Below the pieces are notes generated by a model. It was not told the DNA's origin, searched no databases, and worked only from the letters and a program-made list of their open reading frames with translations. The translations under genes and the position numbers were made by a program. From Salinisphaera orenii subsp. halophila YIM 95161 (GTDB lineage: Bacteria > Pseudomonadota > Gammaproteobacteria > Nevskiales > Salinisphaeraceae): a DNA stretch of 63,717 nucleotides. This document shows positions 43,989-53,342 of this stretch, piece by piece. How positions within the stretch are numbered: the first letter of the stretch is position 1; the number at the start of each line of letters is the position of its first letter. Location of the stretch: NCBI RefSeq assembly GCF_003732545.1, contig NZ_AYKF01000063.1, forward strand, positions 1 through 63,717, given 5' to 3'.

Positions 43989-45243
43989 AGCGACGCCCCC
44001 AGCGGAAATAGCGGGTGAGTGCCGAATCCTCGGTCTCGCTGAAGCGCGACTGCGACGACCAGGACAGCTTCTCGTCGTCGATCTCGGCGGCCGGCGCCGC
44101 CGACGCATCGGGCTCGGCCGGGGTTTCGGCATCCGCCGGCTGCGCCGCGTCGTCATCGGTTCGAGGCGTCTGCGAGGCATCGGGCGCGTGTGACAGCAGC
44201 GTCTCCAGACGCTCGACCCGCAACAGCGCATCCACCAGTGCCCGCTGTTCCGCGCTGGCCGCATGCTCGGCCAGCAGGGTATCGGCGCGCGCATCGCCGT
44301 ACTGGCGACGCAAGGCCCGCTCGAGCCCCGCGACGCGGTCGGTCAGCGCGGTGACCGATGTGTTCGTGCCCGTCGATACCACGCTGTTGGTGCCGCTCGG
44401 CGCGGGCGCATCGTCGAGTGCCAGATCGTCGCTGGCGAACTCGTCCTCGAACTCCTGGATGACGACCTCGAGGTCCTCGACCGTGAGCATCATCCGCTCG
44501 TCGAGATAGCCGTAGAGCAGCAGTCGATCCATGATCAGATTGATGCGGCGCGGAATGCCGCCCGCCCACTCGTGCACCCGGGCATAGACGCCCTGCTCGA
44601 ACGACGGCTGCCCGGACCGCCAGCCGACCTTCTCCAGACGATGCTCGATATAGCCGGCGATCTCGTCGGCATCCAGCGGCGTGAGATGGTACGAGGCCAC
44701 GATGCGTTGACGCAGATGCGCCATCGACGGGCGCGAGAGCACGCTGCGCAATTCGGTCTGGCCGATCAGAATCACCTGCAGCAGCGCCTGGCCATCGGCC
44801 TGCAGATTGGAGATCACCCGCAGCTCCTCGAGCGCCTCGGGGCTGCAGGTCTGGGCCTCGTCGACGATCAGCAGCGATCCCCGCGACCGATTCGGCGCCA
44901 GTTTCGCCACCAGGGCGTCCAGCAGTTCGAACTTGGAGCGCGCCTTGTACGCCACGCCGAACGCGCCGGCCACCGCCGGCAGCACCGCATCGCCGTCCAC
45001 GTTGGCCATGGCCACGCGTGCAATCGACAGATGCTGGGTCTGCAGCTGATTGAGCAGCGTCTGCAGCAGCAGGGTCTTGCCGGTGCCGACATCGCCGGTG
45101 ATGACGACGAACCCCTCGTTGCGCTCCACGCCGTAGATCAGATACGACAGGCCCCGCGTGTGATTGCGGCTCTCGAACAGCAGCCGCGGATCGGGCATGA
45201 GCTGGAAGGGGCGCCCCTTCAGCTTGTAGAAACGTTCGTACAT
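43981..45243 (-). CDS. XrtA-associated ExeA/GspA-like ATPase
   Basis: The 420-residue protein has an AAA domain with P-loop GDVGTGKT (50-57), Walker B LLIVDEAQ near 128 and GGIPRRIN (sensor) near 240. A C-terminal tail follows, with coiled-coil-prone and acidic, Ala/Pro-rich stretches. It is the TIGR03015-type ATPase of PEP-CTERM loci, probably powering or gating export. The N-terminus MYERFYKLKGRPFQLMPDP is characteristic and fixes the ATG at 45243, 4 bases after the barrel-protein stop. Confidence 0.95.
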   Translation of the reverse strand: MYERFYKLKGRPFQLMPDPRLLFESRNHTRGLSYLIYGVERNEGFVVITGDVGTGKTLLLQTLLNQLQTQHLSIARVAMANVDGDAVLPAVAGAFGVAYKARSKFELLDALVAKLAPNRSRGSLLIVDEAQTCSPEALEELRVISNLQADGQALLQVILIGQTELRSVLSRPSMAHLRQRIVASYHLTPLDADEIAGYIEHRLEKVGWRSGQPSFEQGVYARVHEWAGGIPRRINLIMDRLLLYGYLDERMMLTVEDLEVVIQEFEDEFASDDLALDDAPAPSGTNSVVSTGTNTSVTALTDRVAGLERALRRQYGDARADTLLAEHAASAEQRALVDALLRVERLETLLSHAPDASQTPRTDDDAAQPADAETPAEPDASAAPAAEIDDEKLSWSSQSRFSETEDSALTRYFRWGRRYE

Positions 45244-45247
45244 GCGG

Positions 45248-47050
45248 CTAGAAACTCTTGCGGAACTGCACGACGATCCGATTTTCCTCGTACTCGGACG
45301 CGTCCGAGTCGTCGTCGCGCCAACTGCGCACATAGCCGACCGCGCCCTGGGAGGTCGGGGTCAGCGAACGGATCAGCGACGTGCCCACCGCGTAGGTGTC
45401 GTACTCGCCGCCACGGGACGAACCCTCGCGGTTCTGCCAGCGCGCGCGCGGCACGAACGTCATGCGGCGGGTGACGTTGTAACGCGTCTCCAGATCCAGC
45501 CGCTTGTACGTCTCGTCGGGTTCGTCGCTGTCCTGATATTCGCGCTCCTGTTGGGAGGCGGTCAGCCTTGTCTCCGTCAGCGCCGTGTCGAAGTCCACCG
45601 AGGCCGACAGCTGCTTCTGCACGAACACGCCGCGATCGAACTGCGACGACGTCGTGCCGCCAAAGCCGCCGAAGCCGCCGAAGCCACCACCCGAGGAGCC
45701 GATGGAACCGCCACCGTTGAGTGTGTTCAGCGCCTGATTGGTGGTCTCTTCATCGTAGCCGACCTGGGTGTCGAAAAGGCGCCCATCATGCGAGGCGCTG
45801 AATTCGTACGAAGTGCCGTAGTAGCGGTCGCCGACGCGGGCTTCAAGCGAATTACGCGCCGAATCCCAGCGGAACCCGCCATTCCAGAACGGCTCCTCCA
45901 GACGGTCAGTGGTGCCGTCGCGGTTGTAGCGGTTCTCCAGACCACCGGCGCCCACCAGCTGCAGTGTCGGCGTGAGCCGATAGCCCAGATCGAGCATGAC
46001 ACGGTCGAAATACGTCGTCCGGTCCCGCTCCAGCGCCTCCTCGTCGGGCAGCAGCGGCGAATCCTGCAGCTCATCCGGAAAACGGTCGAGAAAACGCGAC
46101 TCGTCGCCGCCGCTGCGTTCCACGCGCTGCGTCAATGCACTGAACTGGTAGCTCAGGGGCTCCCGTGTCTCGGGGCTGGTTATATTCAGAAAAACGCCCT
46201 GGACGGTGCTGTCCGGCACGTCGCGGTCGCCGTAGTCCGAGTAGCCGTAGCGGTAGCGCAGCATCGCCTGCCCGACCGGCCCCAGCGACTGCACCAGATA
46301 CGGGCTGACGTTGCTGACCCAGGCCGTGGTCTTGTTCTGGTCGGGGCGAATGCTGTTCGACGCCGAGAAATTGATCGACGGATCGACCACCGTCTGACCG
46401 TAACGCGTGTCGGCGTCGAGATAGAACCGGCCCGGGACCAGCTCGATCGTGGTCTCCGCCTGGATATCGTTGTAGACGTCGTTGTACTGGCTGTTGTTGG
46501 CGTAGATCAGCCCTTCGAGCTGATAGCTGAGCTGGCCGCGGATACGGCCGGTCTGCGAACAGGCATCCAGACGGGGCGAGACCGCGGTGATGTAGTCGCT
46601 CATCGCCTCATCGTCGGGCTCCTGGTTCAGGTTGTCGGTGTAGGTCTCCGAGGCCGAAACCGACAACTGCGCGTAGCGTCCGTCGTTGCCGGCGGTCGCG
46701 CTCGTCAACTCCAGCGAGTCGTAGACGCCCGGTTCCCCGACATCACTGAACCCGGCTGCCGCAACGCACCCCCCACCGAAACCTGGCCGGAACGCCAGCC
46801 CGCTCATGCCCAGGAGACCCGAGGCGTCGCCGCCGCCGAACAGACGCGTGAACGGATTGGCGCCGCCCGACGCAGCCGCAGCGCTCTCGCTGTCGCCGCC
46901 CTGTGCACCGCTCGCGCCCGAGTTCGTGCCGGCGGTCGAGCCGCCATCGCCGTCCTGCGCGTGCAGGGCCAGCGGGAAGCAGAATGCCGGAACGGCCAGC
47001 AGCGCAGAGGCCGCGCGCAGGCGCATGGCCTCACTGCAGCGCGACGTCAT
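45248..47050 (-). CDS. XrtA-associated outer-membrane beta-barrel protein
   Basis: The roughly 600-residue product has a signal peptide (ending ALHAQ) and a low-complexity Gly/Ser/Ala linker. Alternating hydrophobic and polar beta strands follow to a C-terminal IVVQFRKSF, ending in Phe like outer-membrane barrels. It matches the TIGR03016 family, a likely outer-membrane channel or assembly factor for the polymer. A Gly/Phe repeat (GGFGGFGGFGG) marks one outer loop near the middle. The start is uncertain: ATG 47050 is taken, and ATG 47026 (MRLRAAS) gives a neater signal peptide. Confidence 0.9.
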   Translation of the reverse strand: MTSRCSEAMRLRAASALLAVPAFCFPLALHAQDGDGGSTAGTNSGASGAQGGDSESAAAASGGANPFTRLFGGGDASGLLGMSGLAFRPGFGGGCVAAAGFSDVGEPGVYDSLELTSATAGNDGRYAQLSVSASETYTDNLNQEPDDEAMSDYITAVSPRLDACSQTGRIRGQLSYQLEGLIYANNSQYNDVYNDIQAETTIELVPGRFYLDADTRYGQTVVDPSINFSASNSIRPDQNKTTAWVSNVSPYLVQSLGPVGQAMLRYRYGYSDYGDRDVPDSTVQGVFLNITSPETREPLSYQFSALTQRVERSGGDESRFLDRFPDELQDSPLLPDEEALERDRTTYFDRVMLDLGYRLTPTLQLVGAGGLENRYNRDGTTDRLEEPFWNGGFRWDSARNSLEARVGDRYYGTSYEFSASHDGRLFDTQVGYDEETTNQALNTLNGGGSIGSSGGGFGGFGGFGGTTSSQFDRGVFVQKQLSASVDFDTALTETRLTASQQEREYQDSDEPDETYKRLDLETRYNVTRRMTFVPRARWQNREGSSRGGEYDTYAVGTSLIRSLTPTSQGAVGYVRSWRDDDSDASEYEENRIVVQFRKSF

Positions 47051-47099
47051 TGCCGACGCCGACGGGCCGTTATCGACGCCCGCACCGATCGCCTGATCT

Positions 47100-48038
47100 T
47101 CAACCAAACTTCTCACCCTCGCCCGAATAGACGCCGTAGTAGCCATCGTAGTCCTCCCCGAAGCCCTTGCGGGTCTGATTCAGCACCAGGCTGATGGCCG
47201 CGTTCGCCGGCTCGATAAGCGACAGCGCGGAATCCAGTGCGCGCCGCTCGGTTCGGCCGGCGCGCACGACCAGTAGAATCTGGCCCATCGACAACGCCAG
47301 CGACTGGGCTTCGGCCGTGGCCAGCAGCGGTGGCGAATCGAATATGACGATGCGCGCCGGATCGGCCGCCAGCTCGGCGACGATCGACGCCATGCGACGA
47401 CTCGCCAGCCGCTCCGCCGCCTCCTCGCTGCGCTGGCCGGACGGCAGCACGTAGAGATTGGGGACGTCGGTGGCGACGATCGCGTCCTCAACGACCGCAT
47501 CGCTGTCCTCGAGAAGATCCATGAGGCCGGGTCGGTCCGACACGCCGAGGCTGCGACTGACGCCGGGTTTGGCCACGTCGCCGTCGACGAGCAGAACCGA
47601 GTGATCCATCTCGCGCGCCAGGCTCATCGCCAGATTCATCGACATGAACGTCTTGCCGTCACCGGGATGCGCGCTGGTGACCATCAGGCGATTCGCGTTG
47701 GGCAGCGCCGCGCCGTCGTTCGGATTCAGGGCGGCGAGGATCGGGCGTTTGATGCGCTGGAATTCACGGCCCAGCTGGGCACTCATCGATTTCGGCGGCA
47801 CCACCCCGCTACGGCGCAGTGAAGCCCAGTCCAACGATACGGCGCCGCCGGCAGTCGGCTCGCCAGCATGCTCCGCACGCGCCGACTCCGGCGTCTTTCG
47901 GCTCACGCTACGTTCGACGGCCGTCGGGCGACGCTCGCTGGCCTCCGGCGCTTGCTCCGTGTTCGACGTACGATTCGTCGGCTGCTCTCGCCCCTTCTCG
48001 CGCTGCAATCGTTCCGCGGCTTTCTCGACGATACTCAT
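47100..48038 (-). CDS. XrtA-associated tyrosine autokinase
   Basis: The 312-residue BY-kinase has a disordered, charged N-terminal third, Walker A SAHPGDGKT (122-130), Walker A-prime LLVDGDVAKPG near 154 and Walker B IVIFDSPPLL near 240. A Tyr cluster (DYDGYYGVY) near the C-terminus would be autophosphorylated. It pairs with the chain-length protein encoded just upstream to control polymer length and export. The ATG at 48038 overlaps that stop (ATGA). Confidence 0.95.
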   Translation of the reverse strand: MSIVEKAAERLQREKGREQPTNRTSNTEQAPEASERRPTAVERSVSRKTPESARAEHAGEPTAGGAVSLDWASLRRSGVVPPKSMSAQLGREFQRIKRPILAALNPNDGAALPNANRLMVTSAHPGDGKTFMSMNLAMSLAREMDHSVLLVDGDVAKPGVSRSLGVSDRPGLMDLLEDSDAVVEDAIVATDVPNLYVLPSGQRSEEAAERLASRRMASIVAELAADPARIVIFDSPPLLATAEAQSLALSMGQILLVVRAGRTERRALDSALSLIEPANAAISLVLNQTRKGFGEDYDGYYGVYSGEGEKFG

Positions 48039-49612
48039 AGCAATTGGCCTGTGAACAGTGCCGGCACCAGACGCGCGCCGACAGGGGCCAGCACGACCGC
48101 GCCGACATAGCCCACGATGAGCGTGCCCGCGCAGACAAGAAACAGAAGGAGACCGGTATGACGCTGGGCACGCTGGCCCGTGCTCCATGCCATGGAGACG
48201 GAGCCGACCACAGGCAGTCCGGTGGCGTCGGTGAGCGACTTGCGGTTGATGAACACCGGACGGATCTGGCCCAGGAAGAACGCAAAGGCAATACCAGCCG
48301 CGGCGGCGGCGAACAGCGCCATGGTCAGCAGAATCACACGCTGCGGGCCGAACGGCTCAGCTGGCACTTCCGGCGGATCGATCACCCGGAACTCGAGCGG
48401 GTCATTGTGTTGACGGACATCGGTCGACAGCCGCGCCGAGTACAGACGCGTCAGCAGTTTCTGATACTGGTCCTGAGTGACGTTGTAGTTACGCGTCATC
48501 TTGGCCAGCTGCGCCTGGGCGTCGGTCATCTCGTCGGCACCCGAACGCAGCCCCTCTAACTGGGAACGCTGTCGCTCGATCGACGACTGCAGCGTCTCGA
48601 TTTCGACATTCGCGGCATCCAGCTGCTGGCTCAGAACGCTGGTATTGTCCCCTGCGGCTGATGCGGAAACGGCCTGGCCCGGGTTCGCCCTGAGTTCCGC
48701 AATCGTATCCGAACGGCTTTGACGCAGGCGTTCGATCTCGCGCCGAGCCGAGGCGACGTCGGGATGCTCCGGGGTGTACTTGGTCAGCAGCTGTTCGATC
48801 TTGCGCTGCTGCTCGGTGATCCGGGCGTCGATGCTCTGCACCTGCTGGCTGCGCTCGGGGGTGACGGAAGTCGACCCGCCCCGGCCGCTGAGCTGCTGCT
48901 GCAGACTCGACCGGCGCTGGCGCGCCATGGCGAGCTGATCGTTGAGTTCGTCAATCCGCGCGTTCGCACGCTTGACGCGCGAGACGTAGTCGTCGCTACC
49001 GGGGATCAGTTCGGGGTTTTCTTTCTTGAACTCGGCGAGCTTACGTTCACTCTCGGCGAGTCGCTCCTCGTAATTGTCGACCTCCTCGCTCAGAAAGGCC
49101 GTGGCATTCGCCGAATCCTCGCCGTTGGCGTTATCCGATACCGCCATGTCGGTCATGATGTTGAGCACCTGCTGGACCACGGCCTGTGCCACCTCGGCAT
49201 CACCCCCGGTATAGGCAACCCGGTAGACGTCCGTGTTGCGATTGGTGCTCGTGAGCTGGATCCGCTGGTCGAGTTGATCGAGCAACGCCTGCTCCTCCTC
49301 CGGCGTGGTGGCCTGTAGATCCAGCCCGGTACGACGGGCGATATCCCGCAGGTGGGGCCGGCTGAGCACGGTACCGATCAGCAACTCGACTTGGCGCGAT
49401 ACGTCCGGCATGACGGTCATGCCGCTCAACAGCGGCCGGATGGCGGACTTGGTGTCGATGTGCACGCGTGCCTCCGAACGATACTCGTTCGGCATGCTGT
49501 AGACATACACCCAACCGACGATGGCAATCACCCAGGCGATGGCCAGCGCAAGCCAGCGGAAGCGCCAGATATTGCGCAACTGCTCGAGGACTAGGGAGAA
49601 GAGTTCCTGCAT
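48035..49612 (-). CDS. XrtA-associated chain-length determinant (Wzz-like)
   Basis: The 525-residue protein has TM1 (about 17-38), a long periplasmic coiled-coil region (about 170-400, with a heptad-rich SERKLAEFKKENPEL and repeats of Gln/Arg), a GNVR-like segment and C-terminal TM helices. This is the TIGR03007 co-polymerase of PEP-CTERM loci. It fixes chain length together with the tyrosine autokinase. ATG 49612 (MQELFSLVLEQL) is the family start; an upstream ATG at 49639 is less likely. Confidence 0.95.
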   Translation of the reverse strand: MQELFSLVLEQLRNIWRFRWLALAIAWVIAIVGWVYVYSMPNEYRSEARVHIDTKSAIRPLLSGMTVMPDVSRQVELLIGTVLSRPHLRDIARRTGLDLQATTPEEEQALLDQLDQRIQLTSTNRNTDVYRVAYTGGDAEVAQAVVQQVLNIMTDMAVSDNANGEDSANATAFLSEEVDNYEERLAESERKLAEFKKENPELIPGSDDYVSRVKRANARIDELNDQLAMARQRRSSLQQQLSGRGGSTSVTPERSQQVQSIDARITEQQRKIEQLLTKYTPEHPDVASARREIERLRQSRSDTIAELRANPGQAVSASAAGDNTSVLSQQLDAANVEIETLQSSIERQRSQLEGLRSGADEMTDAQAQLAKMTRNYNVTQDQYQKLLTRLYSARLSTDVRQHNDPLEFRVIDPPEVPAEPFGPQRVILLTMALFAAAAAGIAFAFFLGQIRPVFINRKSLTDATGLPVVGSVSMAWSTGQRAQRHTGLLLFLVCAGTLIVGYVGAVVLAPVGARLVPALFTGQLL

Positions 49613-49671
49613 GGTCGGTCGCTCGTCGGATTCGAACACCGCACGTCAGGTGCGGCCCCACGGTAGCCGTG

Positions 49672-50286
49672 CTAGAAGTAGGTTCTCGGGATGATGATCA
49701 CGTCCCCCGGATGGACCGGCACGTTGTTGTCGATCTCGCCGTTGAGCAGATCCTGGAGATTCACGCCGTAGGAAGTCTCGCCCTCCTCGCCCGTCTCGCG
49801 CACGAGTTTCGCTCGATTGCCCGCGGCGAACTGCGTGAGGCCACCGACATTGATCATCACGTCCAGCAGCGTCATGCCCTCGCGGTACGGCATCGACTGG
49901 GGCCGTGCGGCCTCACCTACCACGCGCACCTGATCCGCATAGGTGCCGACGAAGTTGGTCACGATCACGGTGACGATCGGATCGCGAATATAGGTCCCCA
50001 GCGACTCCTCGAGATCGTCCGCGAGCACCTGCGGCGTCTTGCCGGCTGCGGCCATGCTCTCGACCAGCGGGATCGAGATATTGCCATCGGGGCGGACCGG
50101 TACCTGCATCGTGAGGTCCGGATTGTTGCGCACATAGATCTGAAGGCCGTCCCCCGGCCCGATGCGGTAGCTGCTCTCGATGGGCGAATCACCGGCTGCC
50201 GGGGGCGGCGAAGCCGCGCAGCCGGCGAGCAGGACGAGCGAGATCAGGCCGGCCAGAAGCGCCGGTATTGGATTATGACGTTGCAC
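49672..50286 (-). CDS. XrtA-associated polysaccharide export lipoprotein (Wza-like)
   Basis: The 204-residue protein starts at GTG 50286, after a GGGG ribosome site. It has a lipoprotein signal (LLAGC, Cys23), the polysaccharide export domain (YRIGPGDGLQIYVRNNPDLT near 40) and an SLBB-like domain ending VHPGDVIIIPRTYF. It is a short Wza/GfcE-like export protein (TIGR03027 type) that forms a ring in the periplasm or outer membrane. It is the first gene of the 20-gene coupled series; a 190-base gap with a candidate promoter precedes it. Confidence 0.93.
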   Translation of the reverse strand: MQRHNPIPALLAGLISLVLLAGCAASPPPAAGDSPIESSYRIGPGDGLQIYVRNNPDLTMQVPVRPDGNISIPLVESMAAAGKTPQVLADDLEESLGTYIRDPIVTVIVTNFVGTYADQVRVVGEAARPQSMPYREGMTLLDVMINVGGLTQFAAGNRAKLVRETGEEGETSYGVNLQDLLNGEIDNNVPVHPGDVIIIPRTYF

Positions 50287-50425
50287 GTGAACACCCCTTG
50301 TTATCGATTCGTGTTCGTGGCGGCCCACCCGCCACGCCAGGCTGCGCCAGGGACGCGGCCGATTCTTCGAATACCCAGCCGCGCAAACATGAAACAGCAC
50401 GGCACTTCCATACGACGAACAGCGC

Positions 50426-50431
50426 ATTGTA
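50426..50431 (-). promoter_or_regulatory. candidate -10 element before the export gene
   Basis: On the minus strand TACAAT lies 140 bases before the GTG at 50286 in the only sizeable gap (190 bases) of the series from prsT onward. The -35 position is poor, so a separate promoter for the export operon is possible, not proven. Confidence 0.3.
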
Positions 50432-50476
50432 TCCGTTTTCCATGAACAGCCGGTAAACGGTGCCAGCCGACGCCAT

Positions 50477-53293
50477 CTACTGCGTCCCGTCGCCGGCGAG
50501 TCTTTCCAGCAGCTGACGCGCCTCGTCCCGTTCCTCGAACGCCGCTTGTGAGTCGCCGAGATCCTGCAGGATATCGATCGCGCGCTCTTCGTCGCCGGCA
50601 TCGCCCCGCTGCGCCAGGGCGTAGGCCAGATGATAACGGATGCCGGCGGGCGGCTCGGTGGCCTCCGTGGCGGTTTCGAGCAGGTCGATCCCCTCGGCCA
50701 GCTGCCCTGCCTGCACCAGGATCCAGCCCAGGGTGTCGGCGACCGCCGTACTGTCGGGCGCCGCCTCGTGGGCACGGCGTGCCACCGAGAGGGCACGCTC
50801 GTCGTCCTGCGACTGGTAGATGACGGCCAAGTTGTTCAACGCGATCGCATTGTCCGGCCGCGCGTCCAGAACCTGCCGATACTGCTCGGCAGCGGCCTCG
50901 TCCTCGTCATTCGACTGATACCACTGGCCGAGACGCAGCGCGATCGCGGTATTGCCCGGGTGGCGATCGTTCCAGTCCTCGAGCGATCGCTGTGGCGCGT
51001 CGATGCCGGCCTGGCGGCGAACCTCGAACAGGCCGATCGCCAGTTCCGCGCTGGGGCTCTCCGCATAGGCGGTTTCGTAGGCGGCGGCCGCCTCCCGGTG
51101 CTGGCCGGCCGCCCGCCGGACATCACCTTCGAGTATCGACGCCGCAACCGGATTGCCGTTGTCGCGCAGCACCTCGACCAGCGGCAACGCGTCGTCCGTG
51201 CGGCCCTGACTCGCGAGGGTCGCGGCCAGCAGCCGCACGGCCGGCATGAAATCTGGCGCGTGCTCGCGCAAGGCCCGCAACGTCTCCACCGCGGCGTCAA
51301 CACGGCCCGCGCCAAGCTGCGCCTGGGCCAGGTCGAACCGATAGGCCGGCTGGCCGTCATCGGCCAGTTCCACCGCCCGAGCCAGGCTCTCGAGCCCGGC
51401 ATCGGTCTGCTCGGCGGCCAGCCGTGCCACCCCCTGCACGCGACGCAGATCGGCGTTGTCGGCGTGCGCCTCGACCAGTTCGTCCGCGAGCGCGACCGCA
51501 CGTCCGGGGTCCGCGGCAGCAAGATAAGCGTTCGTCAACGCGACCGCGATACGCAGCTCGTCGGGCTTGTCTTCATGCGCCCGGGTGAGCATCGACACGA
51601 GTTCATCGGTACGGCCCGCCGCCGCATAGACGCCGGCCAGGTCCAGCGTCAACTGTATGTCGTCCGGCGAGGCCGCCCGCAACGCCTCCAGCCGCTGTGC
51701 GGCATCGTCATAGCGTTCCTGCTGGACGGCCAGTCGAACCTGGTCACGGGCGACGCCGGCATCGTCCGGTGCCAGCTCCTCGGCGCGCCCCAGGGCCTCG
51801 GCCGCCCTCGCGTCCTGGCCATCGGCCACATAGGCGCGCGCGAGGGCACGGTAGGCCCGCGTGTTATCCGGACTCTGCTCGACCAGCGACTCGGCTTCGG
51901 AGACCGCCTCCGCGGTCCGGCCAGCCGCCAGATCGGTTCCGATGCGCACCAGCGCCAGCCGGGCGCGTTCGTCTGCGGTTCCGGGCGTGACCCCCTCCAT
52001 CACCGCGCGCGCGGCGGCATCGTTGCCCTGCCGCGCCAGGGCGGCGGCCAGATCGATCTGAAGCGCGGTATCACTGCCCTCGTCCGAGGCATCCGCGGAA
52101 TCCCGTTCGGCGTCGAGCCCGGCCATGATCTCGGCCAGTAGCGAGCGTACACCCGGCGCATCCTCGTTCTCCTCATAGGCGCTACGAACGCTGTCGAGCG
52201 CCTTCTGCTCTTCGCCCTGACGCAGATAGATGTTCGCCCGCATGCGCAGCGCGTCCGTGTTGTCCGGCGTGCGCGCGATGACGCGGTCGAGATAGGTCTG
52301 CGCAGTCTGAGGATCGCCCTGGGCGATCTTGACCGAGGCCATCAGCATCAGACTGCGGACGTTGTTCGAGTCGGCGTTGAGTACGCGCTGCAGGTGCGAG
52401 GCGGCATCGTCGATGCGCTCGGAACGCAGATCGACGATGGCCTGCAGATAATTCGCGTAGGGGTTGTCCGGCGCGGCCTTGACCAGACCGGCGATCACCT
52501 CTGCGGCGGCCTCCGACTGACCGGTGCGCAGCTGGCAGTCGGCGAGAAAGGTGCGCAGCTGAAACTGCTGACCCGCATGCAACGCGTCCGGACCACTCTG
52601 ATCAAGCGCCTTTTTGAAGCCGGCAATTGCCTGATCACACCGATTCTCGCTGTATTCCAGCCGGGCCAGTGCGGCCAGTGCGGGCGCGTAGTCCGGCTGC
52701 GCCTCGACCGCGCGCTCGAGCAGACTGCGGGCTCGATCATCGTCGCCCGCGGCCGAGGCGAGCTCTGCCTGGCCGATGAGCGCCGGCGCATGGCCGGAAT
52801 CGATTTCGAGCGCCCGGGCGTAGGCGGCACCGGCCTCATCACTGCGCTCCAGACGAGAGAGCGCGTTGCCCTCGACCACGAGCGCCCGGAGGCGTTCATC
52901 GTTCTCGTCCGGCGAAAACGACTCGAGCACCTGCAGTGCCTGCGCGTCCTCGCCGCTGCCCAGATGAGCCTGCGCGAGTGCGAGCGCGAACGTATCCAGC
53001 GGCTCACCGTTGTCTCGCGCACGCTCGAACTGGTGCACCGCGTCCTCGTAGCGACCCTGGGCCAACGAGGCACGACCAAGCATGCGCCATGCCCTGCCGT
53101 TATCTCGATTATCTCTCAACACCTGCTTGAGCCGGACCTCGGCTTCGCGGTATTCGCCGCCGGCGAGGTTCTGCTCGGCACGATCGATCCGTTCACCCGT
53201 CGTCGTACCGGGGCCGCAGGCGGTGACCGACAGGCCCACCAGGCCCGCTGCAATGATCGCCGCAAGACGGCGTCTGGACGCATGATGTTTCAT
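50477..53293 (-). CDS. prsT: PEP-CTERM system TPR lipoprotein PrsT
   Basis: The 938-residue protein has a lipoprotein signal (LSVTAC, Cys26). About twenty tetratricopeptide repeats then cover nearly the whole length, with recurring A-x-Y/L-G-x-G and P-D-N motifs. It matches the PrsT family (TIGR02917) of PEP-CTERM/XrtA loci, thought to organise the export complex in the periplasm. It lies 49 bases downstream of prsR. Length is normal for the family. Confidence 0.94.
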   Translation of the reverse strand: MKHHASRRRLAAIIAAGLVGLSVTACGPGTTTGERIDRAEQNLAGGEYREAEVRLKQVLRDNRDNGRAWRMLGRASLAQGRYEDAVHQFERARDNGEPLDTFALALAQAHLGSGEDAQALQVLESFSPDENDERLRALVVEGNALSRLERSDEAGAAYARALEIDSGHAPALIGQAELASAAGDDDRARSLLERAVEAQPDYAPALAALARLEYSENRCDQAIAGFKKALDQSGPDALHAGQQFQLRTFLADCQLRTGQSEAAAEVIAGLVKAAPDNPYANYLQAIVDLRSERIDDAASHLQRVLNADSNNVRSLMLMASVKIAQGDPQTAQTYLDRVIARTPDNTDALRMRANIYLRQGEEQKALDSVRSAYEENEDAPGVRSLLAEIMAGLDAERDSADASDEGSDTALQIDLAAALARQGNDAAARAVMEGVTPGTADERARLALVRIGTDLAAGRTAEAVSEAESLVEQSPDNTRAYRALARAYVADGQDARAAEALGRAEELAPDDAGVARDQVRLAVQQERYDDAAQRLEALRAASPDDIQLTLDLAGVYAAAGRTDELVSMLTRAHEDKPDELRIAVALTNAYLAAADPGRAVALADELVEAHADNADLRRVQGVARLAAEQTDAGLESLARAVELADDGQPAYRFDLAQAQLGAGRVDAAVETLRALREHAPDFMPAVRLLAATLASQGRTDDALPLVEVLRDNGNPVAASILEGDVRRAAGQHREAAAAYETAYAESPSAELAIGLFEVRRQAGIDAPQRSLEDWNDRHPGNTAIALRLGQWYQSNDEDEAAAEQYRQVLDARPDNAIALNNLAVIYQSQDDERALSVARRAHEAAPDSTAVADTLGWILVQAGQLAEGIDLLETATEATEPPAGIRYHLAYALAQRGDAGDEERAIDILQDLGDSQAAFEERDEARQLLERLAGDGTQ

Positions 53294-53342
53294 TATCGTT
53301 ATTCGGCCCCCTCGGCCATGTCCGTGGTATCCACCGTATCTC

